This document shows, one piece after another, positions 11,601 through 24,341 of a stretch of 64,000 nucleotides of DNA (position 1 is its first letter; every line of letters begins with the position of its first letter). The translations under genes and the position numbers were made by a program. The stretch comes from Zygnema cylindricum (taxonomy: Eukaryota > Streptophyta > Zygnematophyceae > Zygnematales > Zygnemataceae): assembly GCA_037447655.1 (NCBI GenBank), contig JBBHKE010002466.1, forward strand, positions 62,001 through 126,000. The letters are read 5' to 3'. The notes beneath the pieces are model-generated. The model made no database searches. It was given only the letters and a program-made list of their open reading frames with translations, and had not been told where the DNA came from.

Positions 11601-12704
11601 TTCTTAAGAATGCACTTTAATATGGATGCTCCTTTAGTTTCAGCGTATCAATGGACAGTTGGGGGATTATTGCTCAAACCGAAAGTGTTTTCTTCCGAAT
11701 CAACTCGACGGCTTATTCTTTTTCTCTCTGCGGTGGTTGAGTCCACATCATCGACTATTTTCACAATCCTTTATTAGTTATTCAGTTGTACTGATGTCAA
11801 ACGGTCCTTCTTCATGGCTACTGGGATGATATGACAATCTGAATGAAAAATGTGCATCGGGAAACTACTTAAAGAAAAAAAGAAAAAAACTGAAACAAAA
11901 CAAGCGTGACCGTGTTGCATCAGCTCTCATGAATTTGACATGGTGGTGTATTTGAGAATTGCCCGTGTTCAAATGATAGGATTAAAGGGTAGATAGGATG
12001 TTGCAAAAATAAATCGCGTTTCCAGGAGACTCCTGTGTTTGGAATCAATGTTATAAATTTGTGTTATAAATGTTAGCTACGGCAAGGTTTCCGCAAGTCG
12101 TTTCTTTTAATAACCCGTAATCATGTCACTTTTTGAGTTTGAAGACGTAGTTTCATTAAAGGCACAGTTAGTTCATATTGTCATTTTAATACAATAAGCT
12201 TAGTTGAAAAACTGTAGGATAATATAGTAATAGGTACGGCTTAAGCAGATTGGGCTAGAAGTCCATGACAAAGTCCGCAGGCGAGTCATTGGACAAAGGC
12301 TGAAAGAACTCCAAAGGCTACTGCATTGACTATTAAAGGATATTATCTTTTGCCCTTATTGACTTTTGAAAAATTGATGCAAATTTTGACTCCATACGGC
12401 ATTGAAGCGGCTGGAGAAATTAAACCCTCAATGGTAAATTGACTCCTTCACTTTGTAATAAACGACTCCCATGACTGGAATTTCGGTCTTCCTTTTAAAA
12501 ATGTACTTTTCTTGAGACAATATTGGAAGTCCCAAAACATTCATCGCAAATAAACCCTCCGGAGATTATAAAAATTTATATGAAAGGAATAATTATAATA
12601 AGCTTTTTTACATGAGCGATGGTAAACCATCCGAGTACATGGAATCAAAAAAATGAAAAAATAGTGCATACGACAAACTGCCTTTAGTACCTTAAATTTG
12701 CCTC

Positions 12705-12931
12705 GAGATCGAACCCTAACAAACTACATTAACGTTCTTTTTCACACGTAAAAGGTCTATTCTTTGTGTACAAATACCTGTTTTTCGGTGGGAGACCGCC
12801 AGTGGAAGGTGAGAACCTTAACTTTCAATTCCGACCGTCGGATGAACAATCTGACGACTGTGCACGGAGAATAGATTTTTTAAGTGGCGAAAAAACATGA
12901 ACACTAATAGCGATACACGAGGTACTGTACC
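12705..12931. mobile_element. CAGTACACCG-family MITE, decayed copy
   Basis: The core (GGGAGACCGCC ... CCGTCGGATGAACAATCTGACGA) matches the core of the copy at 3030-3252. The right end is AACACTAATAGCGATACACG followed by AGGTACTGTA. The left end has decayed. Confidence 0.6.
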
Positions 12932-13114
12932 CTACCCAAAAATTAAAAAGAAAAAGAGTATCAACGGCTGAGAATCAAAAGACGAAATCGACGACTAATG
13001 TACGTTGTTTTCAAAGACAACTGAAGCAAAAGTTAGGGTTTGCTGAAGTGATGGTCTAATATTCAGATAGGAAGGTTCAACCATTTTTATCCTTTTTGTT
13101 TGGTAGAAGCAGAT

Positions 13115-13789
13115 ATGGTTTTTCACAAAGGCACATCGCGTATTTTACCTTCTTTACAAAGATGTATTTTGACAAACCTAAAGGAAACATCATTTCAGGG
13201 AAAAACATCGTCCGTACAAGAAAAGTTATTAAGTAACTTTTGTCGTTTGTCAAATCCTTTTATTGCTATTTCACCTCAAGTTTCCTTACAATATGATTTT
13301 TCTTTTTCAGTTTTGTCAGACTTCAAAAAAAAGGATGTTAAAGAAAAGATTTATGCTCCTTTATTCACAGCGGATAATCTTCCACCAAGCTCCTCAACTT
13401 TTACAACATACAAGGAAGTTGAATTTTTAGGTTTTTCTGCAAAGAATTTACAGGAGAACTATTCCGTAACCCAGAGGAATGAGAGGCTCAAGAGTTTTTT
13501 TGAACCATGTTCGCATTTGGAGAAAAAATGCGTAAAGAAAATGCAACCTGAAATGCAATTGAAGATCTTCAATGATTGGCAGGTGACAAAAAGTCAAAGT
13601 CAAATTCAATGTCAAAGTCAAAGTCAAGTTCACCCTGAAAGCCAAAGTTATAGTCAAACAATGGATCTCCCTCCTTTTGGAGAAGTGGTAACCATGGAGA
13701 CTAGTAGTGTGAAGAAGAAGAGGAGATTGAAAATGAACAAACACAAACAAAAAAAACTTCGAAGGAGAGAACGTTTTCGGAACAAGTGA
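13115..13789 (+). CDS. mS38 / COX24-type mitochondrial small-ribosomal-subunit protein (DUF1713 C-terminus)
   Basis: A single exon of 224 residues. The last 28 residues (SVKKKRRLKMNKHKQKKL then RRRERFRNK) match the highly basic DUF1713 signature of yeast Cox24 and human AURKAIP1, now mS38, which threads into the mitochondrial small subunit near the decoding region. As usual for the family the rest is not conserved and serves as a variable presequence region. A Gln/Ser-rich run (about residues 152-181, repeated SQSQ) precedes the conserved tail. The ATG at 13115 is the first true ATG in frame. An upstream exon is possible because acceptor-like sequence precedes it. Function is inferred from the C-terminal motif alone. 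Confidence 0.75.
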   Translation: MVFHKGTSRILPSLQRCILTNLKETSFQGKTSSVQEKLLSNFCRLSNPFIAISPQVSLQYDFSFSVLSDFKKKDVKEKIYAPLFTADNLPPSSSTFTTYKEVEFLGFSAKNLQENYSVTQRNERLKSFFEPCSHLEKKCVKKMQPEMQLKIFNDWQVTKSQSQIQCQSQSQVHPESQSYSQTMDLPPFGEVVTMETSSVKKKRRLKMNKHKQKKLRRRERFRNK

Positions 13790-14877
13790 TCCATAGCTTT
13801 AGTGTACGATTTTTGGTTTACGTTTTCTTCCATAATTTCGATGTTGATGTTTTCACGCAAGAATGTGTCTGCCGATTTTGAGCTGTTCTTTCATCACATT
13901 AGTTTATATTTTTTAGGGTTTTCTAGGAGTTTTTAGTTTGTAGGATGTTTTGTAAGTGTACAAATTCAACTAAATTCAGTGTTTAGGTGTCTCCTTGATA
14001 AATTAGGGTTTCCATTTGCCGATCTGTGTTACTTGGATGCTTTTAAGGATATCGAGAGTCCATTGTTGTTGGTTTTAGGAGGTGGAGGTAGTGATTTCGA
14101 AAAGAAAAACTGTTTAAAAGGAAAAAATAACAGGATTTTAGGGAAACAGGAATTTTCACTCGAGGCTATTTGACAAGGCCATCATGTATAACATTTTGAC
14201 TTTGACAACTGCAAAAAAATTATGTCTCAATTGTATGTTTAAAACCTTATGCATATATTTGACCTAAAAGCTGCTTTTTGGGAGTGGTTTGACTTTTTTT
14301 TTTTTCGAATGTGTGTTCTTGCTTGTTTTGTATCCTTATATGACATCTCATGACGTCACATGTCAAATCATGGGTATGTAGTGTCAAGCTGTTAAAAATT
14401 AAAACAAAGAATTAGAATTCTTATACTTCTGTTTTTTTGTCTTTCTTTTGGAATTTTGTTAACAACTTCAATAATAGAACCGTTTTGGTTTAATATACTG
14501 TAAATCGCTATTAGTGTTGGTAACATTAATTAGGCCGCGACTCTTTTGGGCCCAAAAATCATAAAATAATGTTAATAAGGGTTGGTTTTAAATCTGCCTC
14601 GTCAGCCCTAAATTAGTATTGCTGAAGTACTAATTACTATTAATTTGCTTTAACCCTAATAAAAAATTTCCACAGTAATATTTGTGAATATTTAATCTTC
14701 TCTTTTGAACACTGGCTTTTGCTGAAAAGTTTTTTTTATCCTTTATATTTTTGCTATTTTTTGCATATTTTCTCAACTTTATTTTAAATATAAAAGGGGT
14801 TTACTTATGTTTTAGGAAATAGTGAATAATTTTTTTTGGTACTGAGATCTTCAACAGCTTTGATTTAAATTATGAAC
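13790..14877. other. Intergenic DNA after the mS38-like gene
   Basis: No gene recognised. AT-rich with ATTAGTGTT/CTAATTA words at about 14500-14650 (GTAAATCGCTATTAGTGTTGG at the left), probably another decayed MITE of the CAGTACACCG group. Confidence 0.45.
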
Positions 14878-15510
14878 TGAAGGGAGAAGGGAAGGGAGGG
14901 CTGGGAAGGAAGGGAAGGGAAGAAGGGAAAGGAGGGAAGGGAAGAAGGGAAAGGAGGGAAGGGAAGGACGGGATGGGAAGCGAAGGGGAGGGAGAGGAGG
15001 GAAGGGAATAATGGAGGGAAGGGAGGGAGGGAGGGAGGCAAGGAAAGGGAAGGGAAGAAGGGAGGAAAGGGAGGGGAGGGAGGCAAGGGAAAGGGAAGGG
15101 AAGAGAAGAAGGGAGAGAAGGGAAGAAGGAAGGATGAGGGAAGGAATGGGAGGGAAGTAGAACTGCTTGCGGCATGATGATTTGTTTCATTTATTTTATC
15201 GATGTGACTGGAATTCCATTTTGGTCTTTGTTCAAATGGTAAAACATGAAAACTGAGCACTGAGGGGGAGGTGGAGGGAGGGGAAGAGGGAGGGAGAGAG
15301 GGAGAGGGAGAGGGGGGAGAGGGAGAGAGGGGGAGGGGGGAGAGGGTGAGAGTGGGAGAGGGAGGGAGAGAGGAAAAGATAGGGTGAGAGGGGAAGAGAA
15401 AGAAAGAGAGAGGGAGAGGAGGAGAGGGAGAGGCAGAGAGGGAAAGGTGGGAGAGGGGGAGAGGGAAAGGGACGGAGAGAGGGGGGGATGTGAGAGGGAA
15501 CAAGGGGAGA
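14878..15510. repeat. Purine-strand microsatellite block (GGGAAGG then GGGAGA)
   Basis: Two different purine arrays on the + strand: GGGAAGGA/AGGGAAG units at 14878-15158 and GGGAGAG units at 15262-15510. They are separated by about 100 bases of ordinary sequence. The open frames in it are Ser/Pro/Leu or Gly/Arg/Glu repeats with no gene evidence. Long homopurine mirror sequence can form triplex DNA. Confidence 0.85.
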
Positions 15511-16553
15511 CATGGTAAGTGGGAGACTAGTTTTTATGCGTTTTTGATAATTTGTTGGTGGTTTTGTTTTTATACAAGTCTTTATTTTGGCATTATCCTA
15601 TTTTGTCTTTTTTCTTTTTTGTCAATATGCTGTTTTATCATTTTAGGCCTTCCTATTCAGTTTTTTTTTTTTTTGTTGGTTTTTTTAAACAGTTTATCAT
15701 CACTCTTTACTTAAAATAGAAGTGTAGTATGTTTTACTTCTTATTTGTCGATTTTTTTTTTGGGAAAGTCCACATGCAAAAAACGTTTAAACATTGACTA
15801 AAACTTGAGAAAATTGCTGAAATAAAAAGTTGGGATTTTACGATCCTAGGTCTTTAGGCCAACATAACTTCCATTTCTTTTTCATTTCTTGGCAGTCTGA
15901 AAGCGTCTGATTTTGTTTTCCCTGCCCCAAATCTTGGTTCGACAATAACTGGAAACCTTTTTCCGGTATTGTAATATTTTATGCACAGACAAACAATCCG
16001 ACGAGGTGTGCACAGAGAAAAAGGCGATTAAATGCCGAAAAAACATTAACTCTAATGGCGATTTATGGCGTTATTTTTTATCATTAGTCTAATAGGACTT
16101 TAGAAAATTCTTACAATGAAACAAGAAAATGGCAACTAAGTTGCTAAAGAATGTAAGAAACCAAGACAAGTAGTAACAACTTTTCTTCACTATATTATCC
16201 TTTAACTTTCCTTCACCTTATAATACACAATCTTATAATATACACAATCTTACAACCTTATAATTGTAATATATCAATAACCTTTACTGCCGAACAAGGG
16301 AAACAAAAAAGGACGAAAAGTTCGTTCAACAAAAAAGGACAAAAAAATGGTTCTATCTTTCCGAGTATACTTGCTAAATATTTTCCGTATCCAAATAGTT
16401 TCCTAACAAATGCGGTATCTATGGTTATTAACAATATAAATTAGGTCGTGGTTTCTTTGACCAAATACCATAACAGTTATGATATAATAAATAATAATAC
16501 ATCCTAATTTCTAACAATACACGAAACGTTATATCCCTTTTCTTAACCCCTTT
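15511..16553. other. Intergenic DNA between the purine block and the TM9SF 3' end
   Basis: No gene recognised. Bases about 15985-16150 (CAATCCGACGAGGTGTGCAC, then AACATTAACTCTAATGGCG, then TCTAATAGGACTT) match 22570-22720 inside a TM9SF intron, so a dispersed repeat sits on both sides of that gene's coding exons. Confidence 0.5.
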
Positions 16554-19500
16554 TTATTCGCATTTAACGGCACGGTATATGTGGCGTACAAAGAGGAGAG
16601 AGGCCTTGTATCCCACGGAACCAAGTATGAGAAAAAACCCATAGGAGATACACGCCATATAACCGAAAAAAAATGAGAATTGCATAAATCCGGTCATATC
16701 GGATTTTTCCCAATAGTAGTACAAAGAGGAGCCATATATAAATAAGCCTGTGGAACCGCCACATAAGAATGACCTGCGAACCGACCCAACCATTTGCAAA
16801 ATGTTAGTCGTCAATACTAAATTAGGTCTACATAAGAACAAAATGCAAATGCTGTCTATTGATATACACCTTGTATATTTATTAGCGTCAATGGCACTGT
16901 GTCGATGCCCAAAAACTTTACCACTTGAACCTAAAATAGTATCAATGACACTAATTGTTTTTTTCTTGACGGTAATTCTGTAAAAGGGTTCATAATCAGC
17001 CACATTGAACCGAATTAGAATTAATAACACTAATTGCTAATAATTTCTTAACTCTAATAATGATACGTGCATGGTGTACATTTTGTGCAGGGAAAATCGG
17101 GAAACCTACAGTTCTATTCGCACCTATCTCATCGTTTATTTTTAAGCTTAAAATAGATTTTTTTTTTAGTTTTAACTAGAACGTACACTAAGTTATTCTG
17201 TACCTAATACTTTTGTCCTAAATAATTGCATCCATTTGATAATATTTGTTCATTTAATGTTGACTCTTTTCACGAACAATGCATTTGTCACCATTAAATT
17301 ATTCTTTCTAGTGACACACGTGTCATTGTACAGAAAATTGCTTCACTCCATTATTAATTCACCAAATTTACCTTATTATACAACATACACCATTTTCTAA
17401 AAAGCCCTAAACAAAAACCTAATAAACCCTAAAAAACATAGGAAAAGAATTGGCACATTACCTCCACCACCACTCGTGGTCCTCAAAGGCAAGCTGGAAG
17501 TACGTCAGTACAATTGTGACAAATGCTGTCACAATGATAAGAGTAATGAAAACAATGAAGAGTATACTGTATATGGAGATAATCTTATGTCCCCAAACAC
17601 TAGAAAAGATGTAAATCAACTCGTTGTATATGATACTGAGAGGAAGGAAGCCTGCCATGATCATCTGCAAAAGAAAAGAACTGTAACCTGTGAGCATAGC
17701 GAATGGCGAGAATTCAAGGACGGACAAGATTTGAAAGATGAGAAGTCAAAGACGAGAGTCCAAGGACGAGAATCCAAAGACGCTCAAAGACCAGAATTTA
17801 AAGACGAGAATTCAAAAGGCAAGAATTGACTGACGAGAACTCAAAGACGAGAAACCAAAGGCGAGAATTCAAGGACAAGACTTCAAAGATGAGAATTAAA
17901 AGACCAGAATCCAAATACCAAAATCTAAAGACGAGTCCAAAGACAAGGTTCTAAAGATGAGAATACAAAGACGCATGTTTGCTAAAAAGGATTTGTCAAA
18001 AATTTCAGAGCACCTGCGGGAGAGCTTTTCGATACCAAGGGGAAGCGGGAATTGCACGAGGGTACTTGTTTGTCCTACATGGTGCATAGAAATCTGTCTT
18101 GCTTTTCTTTCCAGCGATGGCTCCAAGAATCTGCACACCAAGGTCTTCTAGAAGTTTTTATGGTTTCACCCTAATGATGACCAGAAAACATAAACATTCT
18201 AGCCATCCTTTACAGCTCTTTAGCTGGATACCTGAATGAACACCATCACGAAAGGCCCTAACAGGCTTACTAACTTACAATGAGGAGGAACGACAGGATC
18301 CACAAGAGGACAATGATCACAATTGTTTTATATGGAAGTGCCATTGTTGAGCCGTACACAATGGCTACCGTATTGTTGAAGGCAAAAATTGCACAGAAAG
18401 GACCGGAAAAAATAAAAGCTGTGAGGATAACATTCCGCACCTAAGGAACATAGATGACAGCCACCATGAGAGAAATGTCAGTCACTACATTGCTAGTCGC
18501 TATTAGAGTTGGTGACTTATTAGCGTTAACTCTTCATCAGAATTAACTACACTAAAATTATGTGTGGGGTTATTAAATTATTAACATTAACATTTTTTTG
18601 GAGTGAACTACACTCAAATTATGTGTGAGGATTAGTAAACTACTAAAGGTAGCACTAAAAGAATTAGCGACACTGTGTAATGAGTCAGAGTTGGTACATT
18701 ATTAAAGCTAGCACCATATTAGAATTAATTAAACTAAATACTGCATAAGAGTTAGTGAATTATTAGCATAACTACACTAAATCATTTTTTAACACGATCG
18801 CGATTTTAGGTCAGAAAAACACTCACTCAAATTCGAAATGATTAGCTCCAATAGCGATGGGCAGTATAGTTCCCTTCTTGAGTATACTGTGACCTTCTGA
18901 ATTCAAAATTTTGCATTACTGCAAGCTTTGAAAAACTTAAAGACTTAAAGACTATGAGACTCACCCAATTATCTCCACCCATCTGTCGATAAAGATTTGC
19001 CGACTCATATCCTGAGATACCAGAAGTAAGCACATATATTATAATACATGCAGTGTACATGTTTCCTCGGTTGCAGTTATAAAAGAGACCCAGGAAGGAG
19101 AGGCCAAAGACAGTTAAAACCAGGACCAGAAGTTGCTTCCCTGCTCCAATCATGGCACAAAACCACCTGCAAAACCATCCCCAAAACTAAAATTTTGGGG
19201 ACTAAAATTATGACTGTAAAATACAATCATAAAACAGCACACATGCATTCTTGCTGTCGAGCCGAAACATTGGAAAAATACGGAAATAGAATACGGATAC
19301 TGATGATATTGCAATATCGATATTGTCGAGATGATTGAGATATCTGTTAACGGCTCAATATATTGATTGCAGAGACGCTTGAAAAAAGAGAATATATCGA
19401 CTATCAGCAAATCCTGCTCAATATACAACATTTCTAAATTCTGCACAACTATAAAACAACACGCATGCATTCTTGCTGTCAAGAATGTCCAGGGCGAAAA

Positions 19501-22500
19501 AAAGAATTAGCAAAGCAAAACAACATTAGATCAAGAAACCAATTTTGTGATGCATGGATACTCACATCGGACAAGGCGGGAATCGAAAGACATCACCATG
19601 AATGTACTTCCAACCAGTTTCTTCTTGCTCCTCTGCACACTCATCCTCCCGTGTATACCTGATCACCCCATCCATTCCCTCGACATACTGATGATACGAA
19701 AATTCAACATGTAACATAAACCTAAACCAAAGATGGATCCCACAATCACCATTTTCCGGAGGCTTTTGATAGAAGCGACAATAATCAACGCAGGTTCACG
19801 TTAACAAAACCTGGTGATTTTCTATTGAAAGTTCGCCAACTACTTTGATCTGCTGATGAGGATTAAATTTTTTAAAACAAAACAGAGTAAAAATACCACG
19901 CACTTGATGACATCATTCTTTAAATATCCCATGAGAATTGCTAGTGTTGCGTATCGTACTGAAATGTCAACGATATAATCAGATACAGTATCTGTACAAT
20001 AATCGGATATCGGTAGGGAACAATATTCACGATTTTTTAGTACGTTATTGCGAGTTTTCGGTATTCAACAATAGCACAATTAAAAGGGTAAAAGTACGTG
20101 ATAGCTTGTATTTTATATTTTTTTCACACAGACTACACGCCAAACGAGCTCTTAACATTTAAATTTTATGTTCTAAACGTTTTTATACCGTATTTCAGGG
20201 CATTTCTGGGTCTGATTTAAGGGTATGTTAAGGTTTGTACTTTAGAGTAATTTAGGGTTTCTACTTGGCTCTTAGCTTCCAAGCACAAAAATTTAGCACT
20301 TCCATTATTTTCTGGTAGGAAGAAATTATGCCTTTGTCAGACCAAACAGCTTTAAACATGAGGGGTTCTATGAACCTGAACTTACCTTAAATAACAGGAA
20401 AAGAAACCGTGTGCTCTAAATATCGGCAGTTTTACTCAAACAAGCACTATGAGTAAAACAGGTTTTGCTCGAACTGGCAGCACAAGAAAATCGGTGCTGC
20501 AGTACGAGAAAAACAGGTTTACAAATAAAAAGGGATCCTTGCCGATTCCGAGATCGGAAAATCGGCAGTTCCAGTTCTCTAAGCAACACGAAGAATTGTA
20601 GCCAGAAAACCTGTCAGCAAAGGAAGAAAAGAAAGACGAAAAAAGAAAAAAAAAAGCAGAGTAAAAATGCCACTCACTTGATGAAGTCATTTTTTAAGAC
20701 TCGCATGAGAATGGTAGCCAGAAAACCTGTCAGCAATAGCACTGTCACACATGAATTGACGAAAAACCAATGATTAACAAGGCGCTGAGACGATATCCTG
20801 TCATACTTCTCCCTTCGCCTCTCATATGGAGTGGAAACCTCTGTCCACATAGTGGAAAAGGAAAATTCTACATCAATGGGTTCGTCTGCCATAATGGATA
20901 CCGCATTCTCGACCATCACCGAGATGTCAATCACACGGTCCATATTGTACTTCACATCAAAGAGAATATGTGTAAACAGAAGGTAATGTATATTATCAAC
21001 GGAATTGTCGTCAATACTGGTTCCAATGAAGCCCCACAATGGCAAATTATCATAGAACATCTATTGTTCAACCACCCTTCCCAAGAAATTCTCAGTACTT
21101 CCAAACCAAAATCCACAATGCACCACCACTATACTGCCAATTGCTATCAGTGTAGATGCATTAGGAGTGTAAAATGCATAATAATAATTTAGTGTAGAGA
21201 GATGTACCGATTGTATCCACTCCCTAAAAGAGTGTTATAAATTCTTCGTGATTTTTAGTGAAAAAATGTCACGATCACATTAGTGTTATTGACACTGATA
21301 GCGATGGGCCATATACAAATGCATATTTGTTAGACGTAGGCTTTCCTCATTATATAATATTATTATTTCAAGCTGTCAAGTACATATCAAAGTGGCAATC
21401 ACAGACATGTTCTGGGAAATAACCTCACTACTGTAACGTCCATCCCCTCCGACTGAAAATATTAGGGGTCTAGATGAGTTCAATAATAGTGTTGCACGTA
21501 AGTCCAAAAACTAATAAATACGTCACCTAAGAGTTCAATTGGCCAAAAAGGTTACATTCAATTTGAAAGCATACAATTCACCTTTTCCTTGTGGTATTCA
21601 CAGCGTTCAATTTTTTGAAAATATTTTTGACGTAATTTCAGATCCTAGAAATGCCGGTTAACAAAGGAGAGTTCTTACTTATCAAAATTAATCATTGAAC
21701 CGAGTCTGGGTCCAAGGGAGTGGACATTACAGTACAAAGAACGGCACCAACACTTGTAAAATTTGTACTAATTTAAAAACTCATGCTCATCAAGGACATT
21801 CTAAAACGATCTCCTTGAGAAAATTGAAGAAATTAAAAAACAAATATGTAAGCAGAAAAAGACAAACATGAGAAGTGTCATATGAAAGATGAAGCAGCAT
21901 CAGAAAAGTCTTCGTGAACTTTAAAAACCACCTGCAAACAGATCAAAGGAAACAAACTGTTTGCTTCTAATAGGGTAATTATGAGTACGCTGTTACTATT
22001 GCCCAGTAATCAGCGTAATCATACAGAAAAATGTACGTTAACCAGAAAATGAAACATTTTTTTGTATGGTTACAAATATTACTGCACCAGTAATGCCAGT
22101 GACAGCGTACGCATAATCCCCCTAAAATAAGACTGACGAAGGAGCCTCTCCCACCTGGAAGTAGTATTCCTCGTGAAGAGCCTTCCGAAATTGACGGAGA
22201 TCCTCAACACTTAATATCTTTAAGCAAATTATCTCCCTGGTTTTATTGACCGCAAACGAAATATTGTAAGGAGTATTGACCATTCGGTCTCCCTCGATAG
22301 CTTCGCCCAGATCTCCAGGCTTATAATTGCGTTTCTCAGGTAGACAAAATGGCAGATCATAATACTGATAGGTTTCACTGCCCAATAGAAAAACCGTTCA
22401 GTTAACAAGGAGCCAGAATTGTACTTTATCGTGTACTAAACCGTGTATCGCTGTTAGCGTTAATGTTATTTCGCCATTGAAATCAGCCTTTCTCTGTGCA

Positions 22501-24341
22501 CACATGTCCCATTTTCATGTGGAGACCGCCAATCAAAAGGTAACGACTGTACCTTTCTATCGCAACCTTCAAATAAACAATCCGACAAGTGTGCACGGAG
22601 AAAAATGAGTTTAAAAGCAGAAAACACATTAATGATAATGACGATATATAGTTTTGTCATTAGGCTAATAGGACTTCAGAAAAGTCTTGAATGAAACAAG
22701 GAAATGGCAAGATAGCAAAAAGTCATGCATCATATTTCACTTTCAAGTCGATTCGCATGTTTTCGACTTCTTGATAAAATAGAATTATGTCCAGTCTACT
22801 CAACAAGATACATCAAAACTCACTTAGAATCCCTACTCCAGTCTGTTGCTGAAGTGGAAGCTTTCTTATGCTAACTTGCATGATTTTTATTGCTCTCAAC
22901 ACGAACCGGTTAGGTAGGAAAAACTAAATGATCCTGGGAAAGTCTCATCATCATAGAGATTTCACATAACCGTCTCGCAACCATATTTCAAATGTGCGAA
23001 AACAATTGAAAACGCTACATGTGGTTTATTTATACCATTAAACGTACGCAATATGGTTACAGACGCAATATGGTTACAGGTCTTATACGGTTATTAGAAC
23101 TATGCTTGAAACAACATACAGTCATACCATAATAATAAAGCGCTACTCATGGTTTTTTGGTTTTTTTGTTTTTTTGTTCCTAAGTTGATCAAGCAACATT
23201 CGACTTTCGTATGATTTGAACAATTCATTGCTTAATAAATAGCTTATTAAACATTACATTACCCAGTGCCTTTTGTCCAAGGATAAATTGCCATTGTAAC
23301 AAAGAGCCCTCCATTAGCGCAAACAGTTAATGAACTCGCGCGCGTTTTTCGAATCAAAAGAAAAAATTCGACCAATAAATTATGTTATTTGAATCATTAT
23401 TACATACAGCAAGACTAACTGAGGGCTCTTCGTTACAATGGAGATTTACCCTAACATAATCAACTATGGTACATCATAGTCAAACCAGATTAACTTATTG
23501 TTTGCAAAGAGCGTCCAGTCACTTTCTTGTTCTTTCTTCTCTTATAGTACACCATATCTTGTATGCGCAAGAATTATATCCTCCACCCCTTCCATACTAA
23601 AATTTCTATACACACAATTTAACGATTCAACCCTTGAACAAAATTTAAACACTACACCGCCCATCGCTACTATAGTTAGTGAACTATTAGAGTCAACATT
23701 TTATTAGAACTAACTACATTGAATTATGTTTTGAAACGTGACTTATTGTGAGCCACTTACTTAAATAGTGTTACTAACACTAAGTTACGATTTTGGGGCA
23801 AAAAAATACTAACTGGAATATAGTGAGTAACTCTAATAGCGATGGGAGGTGGTACTTGTATTCAAAGTGCTGTAAAAAGATAAAATTTGTAAGACGTTTT
23901 GAGCTTAACACACTATTTGACGACCAAGATTTTGTGATCTAATCCTTCGAAAATATAGTTGCCACTCAACAAATCACCAGGGGACCAATACGGGTGATCA
24001 AATCCTTTGTAATAAATGAACAAGCATAACTATTTTTATAATTGTCAGCCAAAGCTCCATGATTTCTCTAATTTCTAGCCTGTACACACGATGGTGGCTT
24101 ATAATTTCCTGTAATCTTAAATTTACCCGTGATAACTGATATATTATTGAACGATTGGCTATATTTACCTTGGATTCCTGAACGGTCCGATTTTGTTCGC
24201 ATACAAAGGCACGTCATCTCCGATAGTATATCGGCGATTCGATTCACCAAATAGACGACTTGACGTGGCATTCGCTTCACCAATCAAACGCAAAGTCAAC
24301 AGGATTCCGAGGACCTTCTCTAACCTGAACTTCCTTTCCAT
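16554..24341 (-). CDS. TM9SF / nonaspanin (EMP70 family) nine-TM endomembrane protein, complete
   Basis: Nine exons on the minus strand: 24169-24341, 22155-22377, 20678-21060, 19566-19658, 18965-19166, 18279-18440, 18014-18130, 17462-17664 and 16554-16773. All have GT-AG sites and matching phases, giving 591 residues, the usual nonaspanin length. There is a short N-terminal signal region (LGILLTLRLIGEANA), then a lumenal domain with VPLYANKIGPF, ETYQYYDLPFC and HEEYYFQ, then membrane segments starting at INSCVTV-like NSCVTVLLLTGFLATILMRVL. Further blocks are APCRTNKYPRAIP, AGFLPLSIIYNELIYIFSSV, LTYFQLAFEDHEWWW and FFFGYMACISYGFF. The C-terminus is FVRHIYRAVKCE, containing the KxE-type COPI-binding Golgi-retention signal of the family. 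Nonaspanins act in Golgi/endosome sorting and adhesion. No break is seen. Gene symbol withheld because paralogues are numerous. Confidence 0.95.
17700..17975. repeat. 14-bp minisatellite in a TM9SF intron
   Basis: Imperfect tandem units close to GACGAGAATTCAAA, about 20 copies, filling most of the 349-bp intron between exons 7 and 8 (17665-18013). The 3' splice site (GCAG) and 5' splice site (GTGCTC) lie outside the array. Confidence 0.8.
18484..18868. mobile_element. MITE, CGATGGG subgroup, in a TM9SF intron
   Basis: Left end ACATTGCTAGTCGCTATTAGAGTTGG and right end CTCCAATAGCGATGGGCAGT form inverted ends. The interior holds repeated ATTAGTAAAT/TTAACACTA-like words. The same subgroup occurs at 23648-23857 and probably 33.45-33.75 kb. 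Confidence 0.55.
19880..19960 (-). repeat. Duplicate of the end of TM9SF exon 3 lying in the following intron
   Basis: Reading on the minus strand, this piece gives AILMGYLKNDVIK followed by a GTGCGTGG where the donor would be. The real exon 3 end (20678-20720) gives ATILMRVLKNDFIK and GTGAGTGG. About 30 intronic bases after the donor match too (AAAACAGAGTAAAAAT versus AAGCAGAGTAAAAAT). It has decayed and is not needed for the frame. Confidence 0.65.
22434..22658. mobile_element. CAGTACACCG-family MITE in TM9SF intron 1
   Basis: Left end AACCGTGTATCGCTGTTAGCG and right end ACATTAATGATAATGACGATATA. The core GTGGAGACCGCC ... AACAATCCGACAAGTGTGCAC matches the copies at 3.0 and 12.7 kb. Intron 1 runs 22378-24168. 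Confidence 0.65.
23281..23453. mobile_element. Short TIR MITE (AAGAGCCCTC family)
   Basis: Left GGATAAATTGCCATTGTAAC followed by AAAGAGCCCTC, and right, inverted, GGGTAAATCTCCATTGTAAC followed by GAAGAGCCCTC. About 31 bases of TIR enclose about 110 bases containing CGCGCGCG. It lies in TM9SF intron 1. No other copy was seen in the window. Confidence 0.7.
23648..23857. mobile_element. MITE, CGATGGG subgroup, in TM9SF intron 1
   Basis: Left end ACTACACCGCCCATCGCTAC and right end, inverted, ACCACCTCCCATCGCTATTA. About 210 bp in total and AT-rich inside. The ends differ from the main family by CCCATCGC instead of GTGAATCGC. Confidence 0.65.

Larger units (their letters stand above)
10467..13114. 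other. SUN 3' flank and intergenic DNA
   Basis: No gene recognised. It contains a degenerate minisatellite (10515-10800), a small palindromic element at about 11468-11600, and a CAGTACACCG-family MITE (about 12705-12931). Confidence 0.5.

Noticed and set aside
14865-15503. 212-codon Ser/Pro/Leu-rich minus-strand frame
   Set aside because: It is the translation of a GA/CT microsatellite; no start context, domain or splice support.
23150-23180. T-rich runs as terminators
   Set aside because: Such runs are common throughout this AT-rich nuclear DNA and have no such meaning here.
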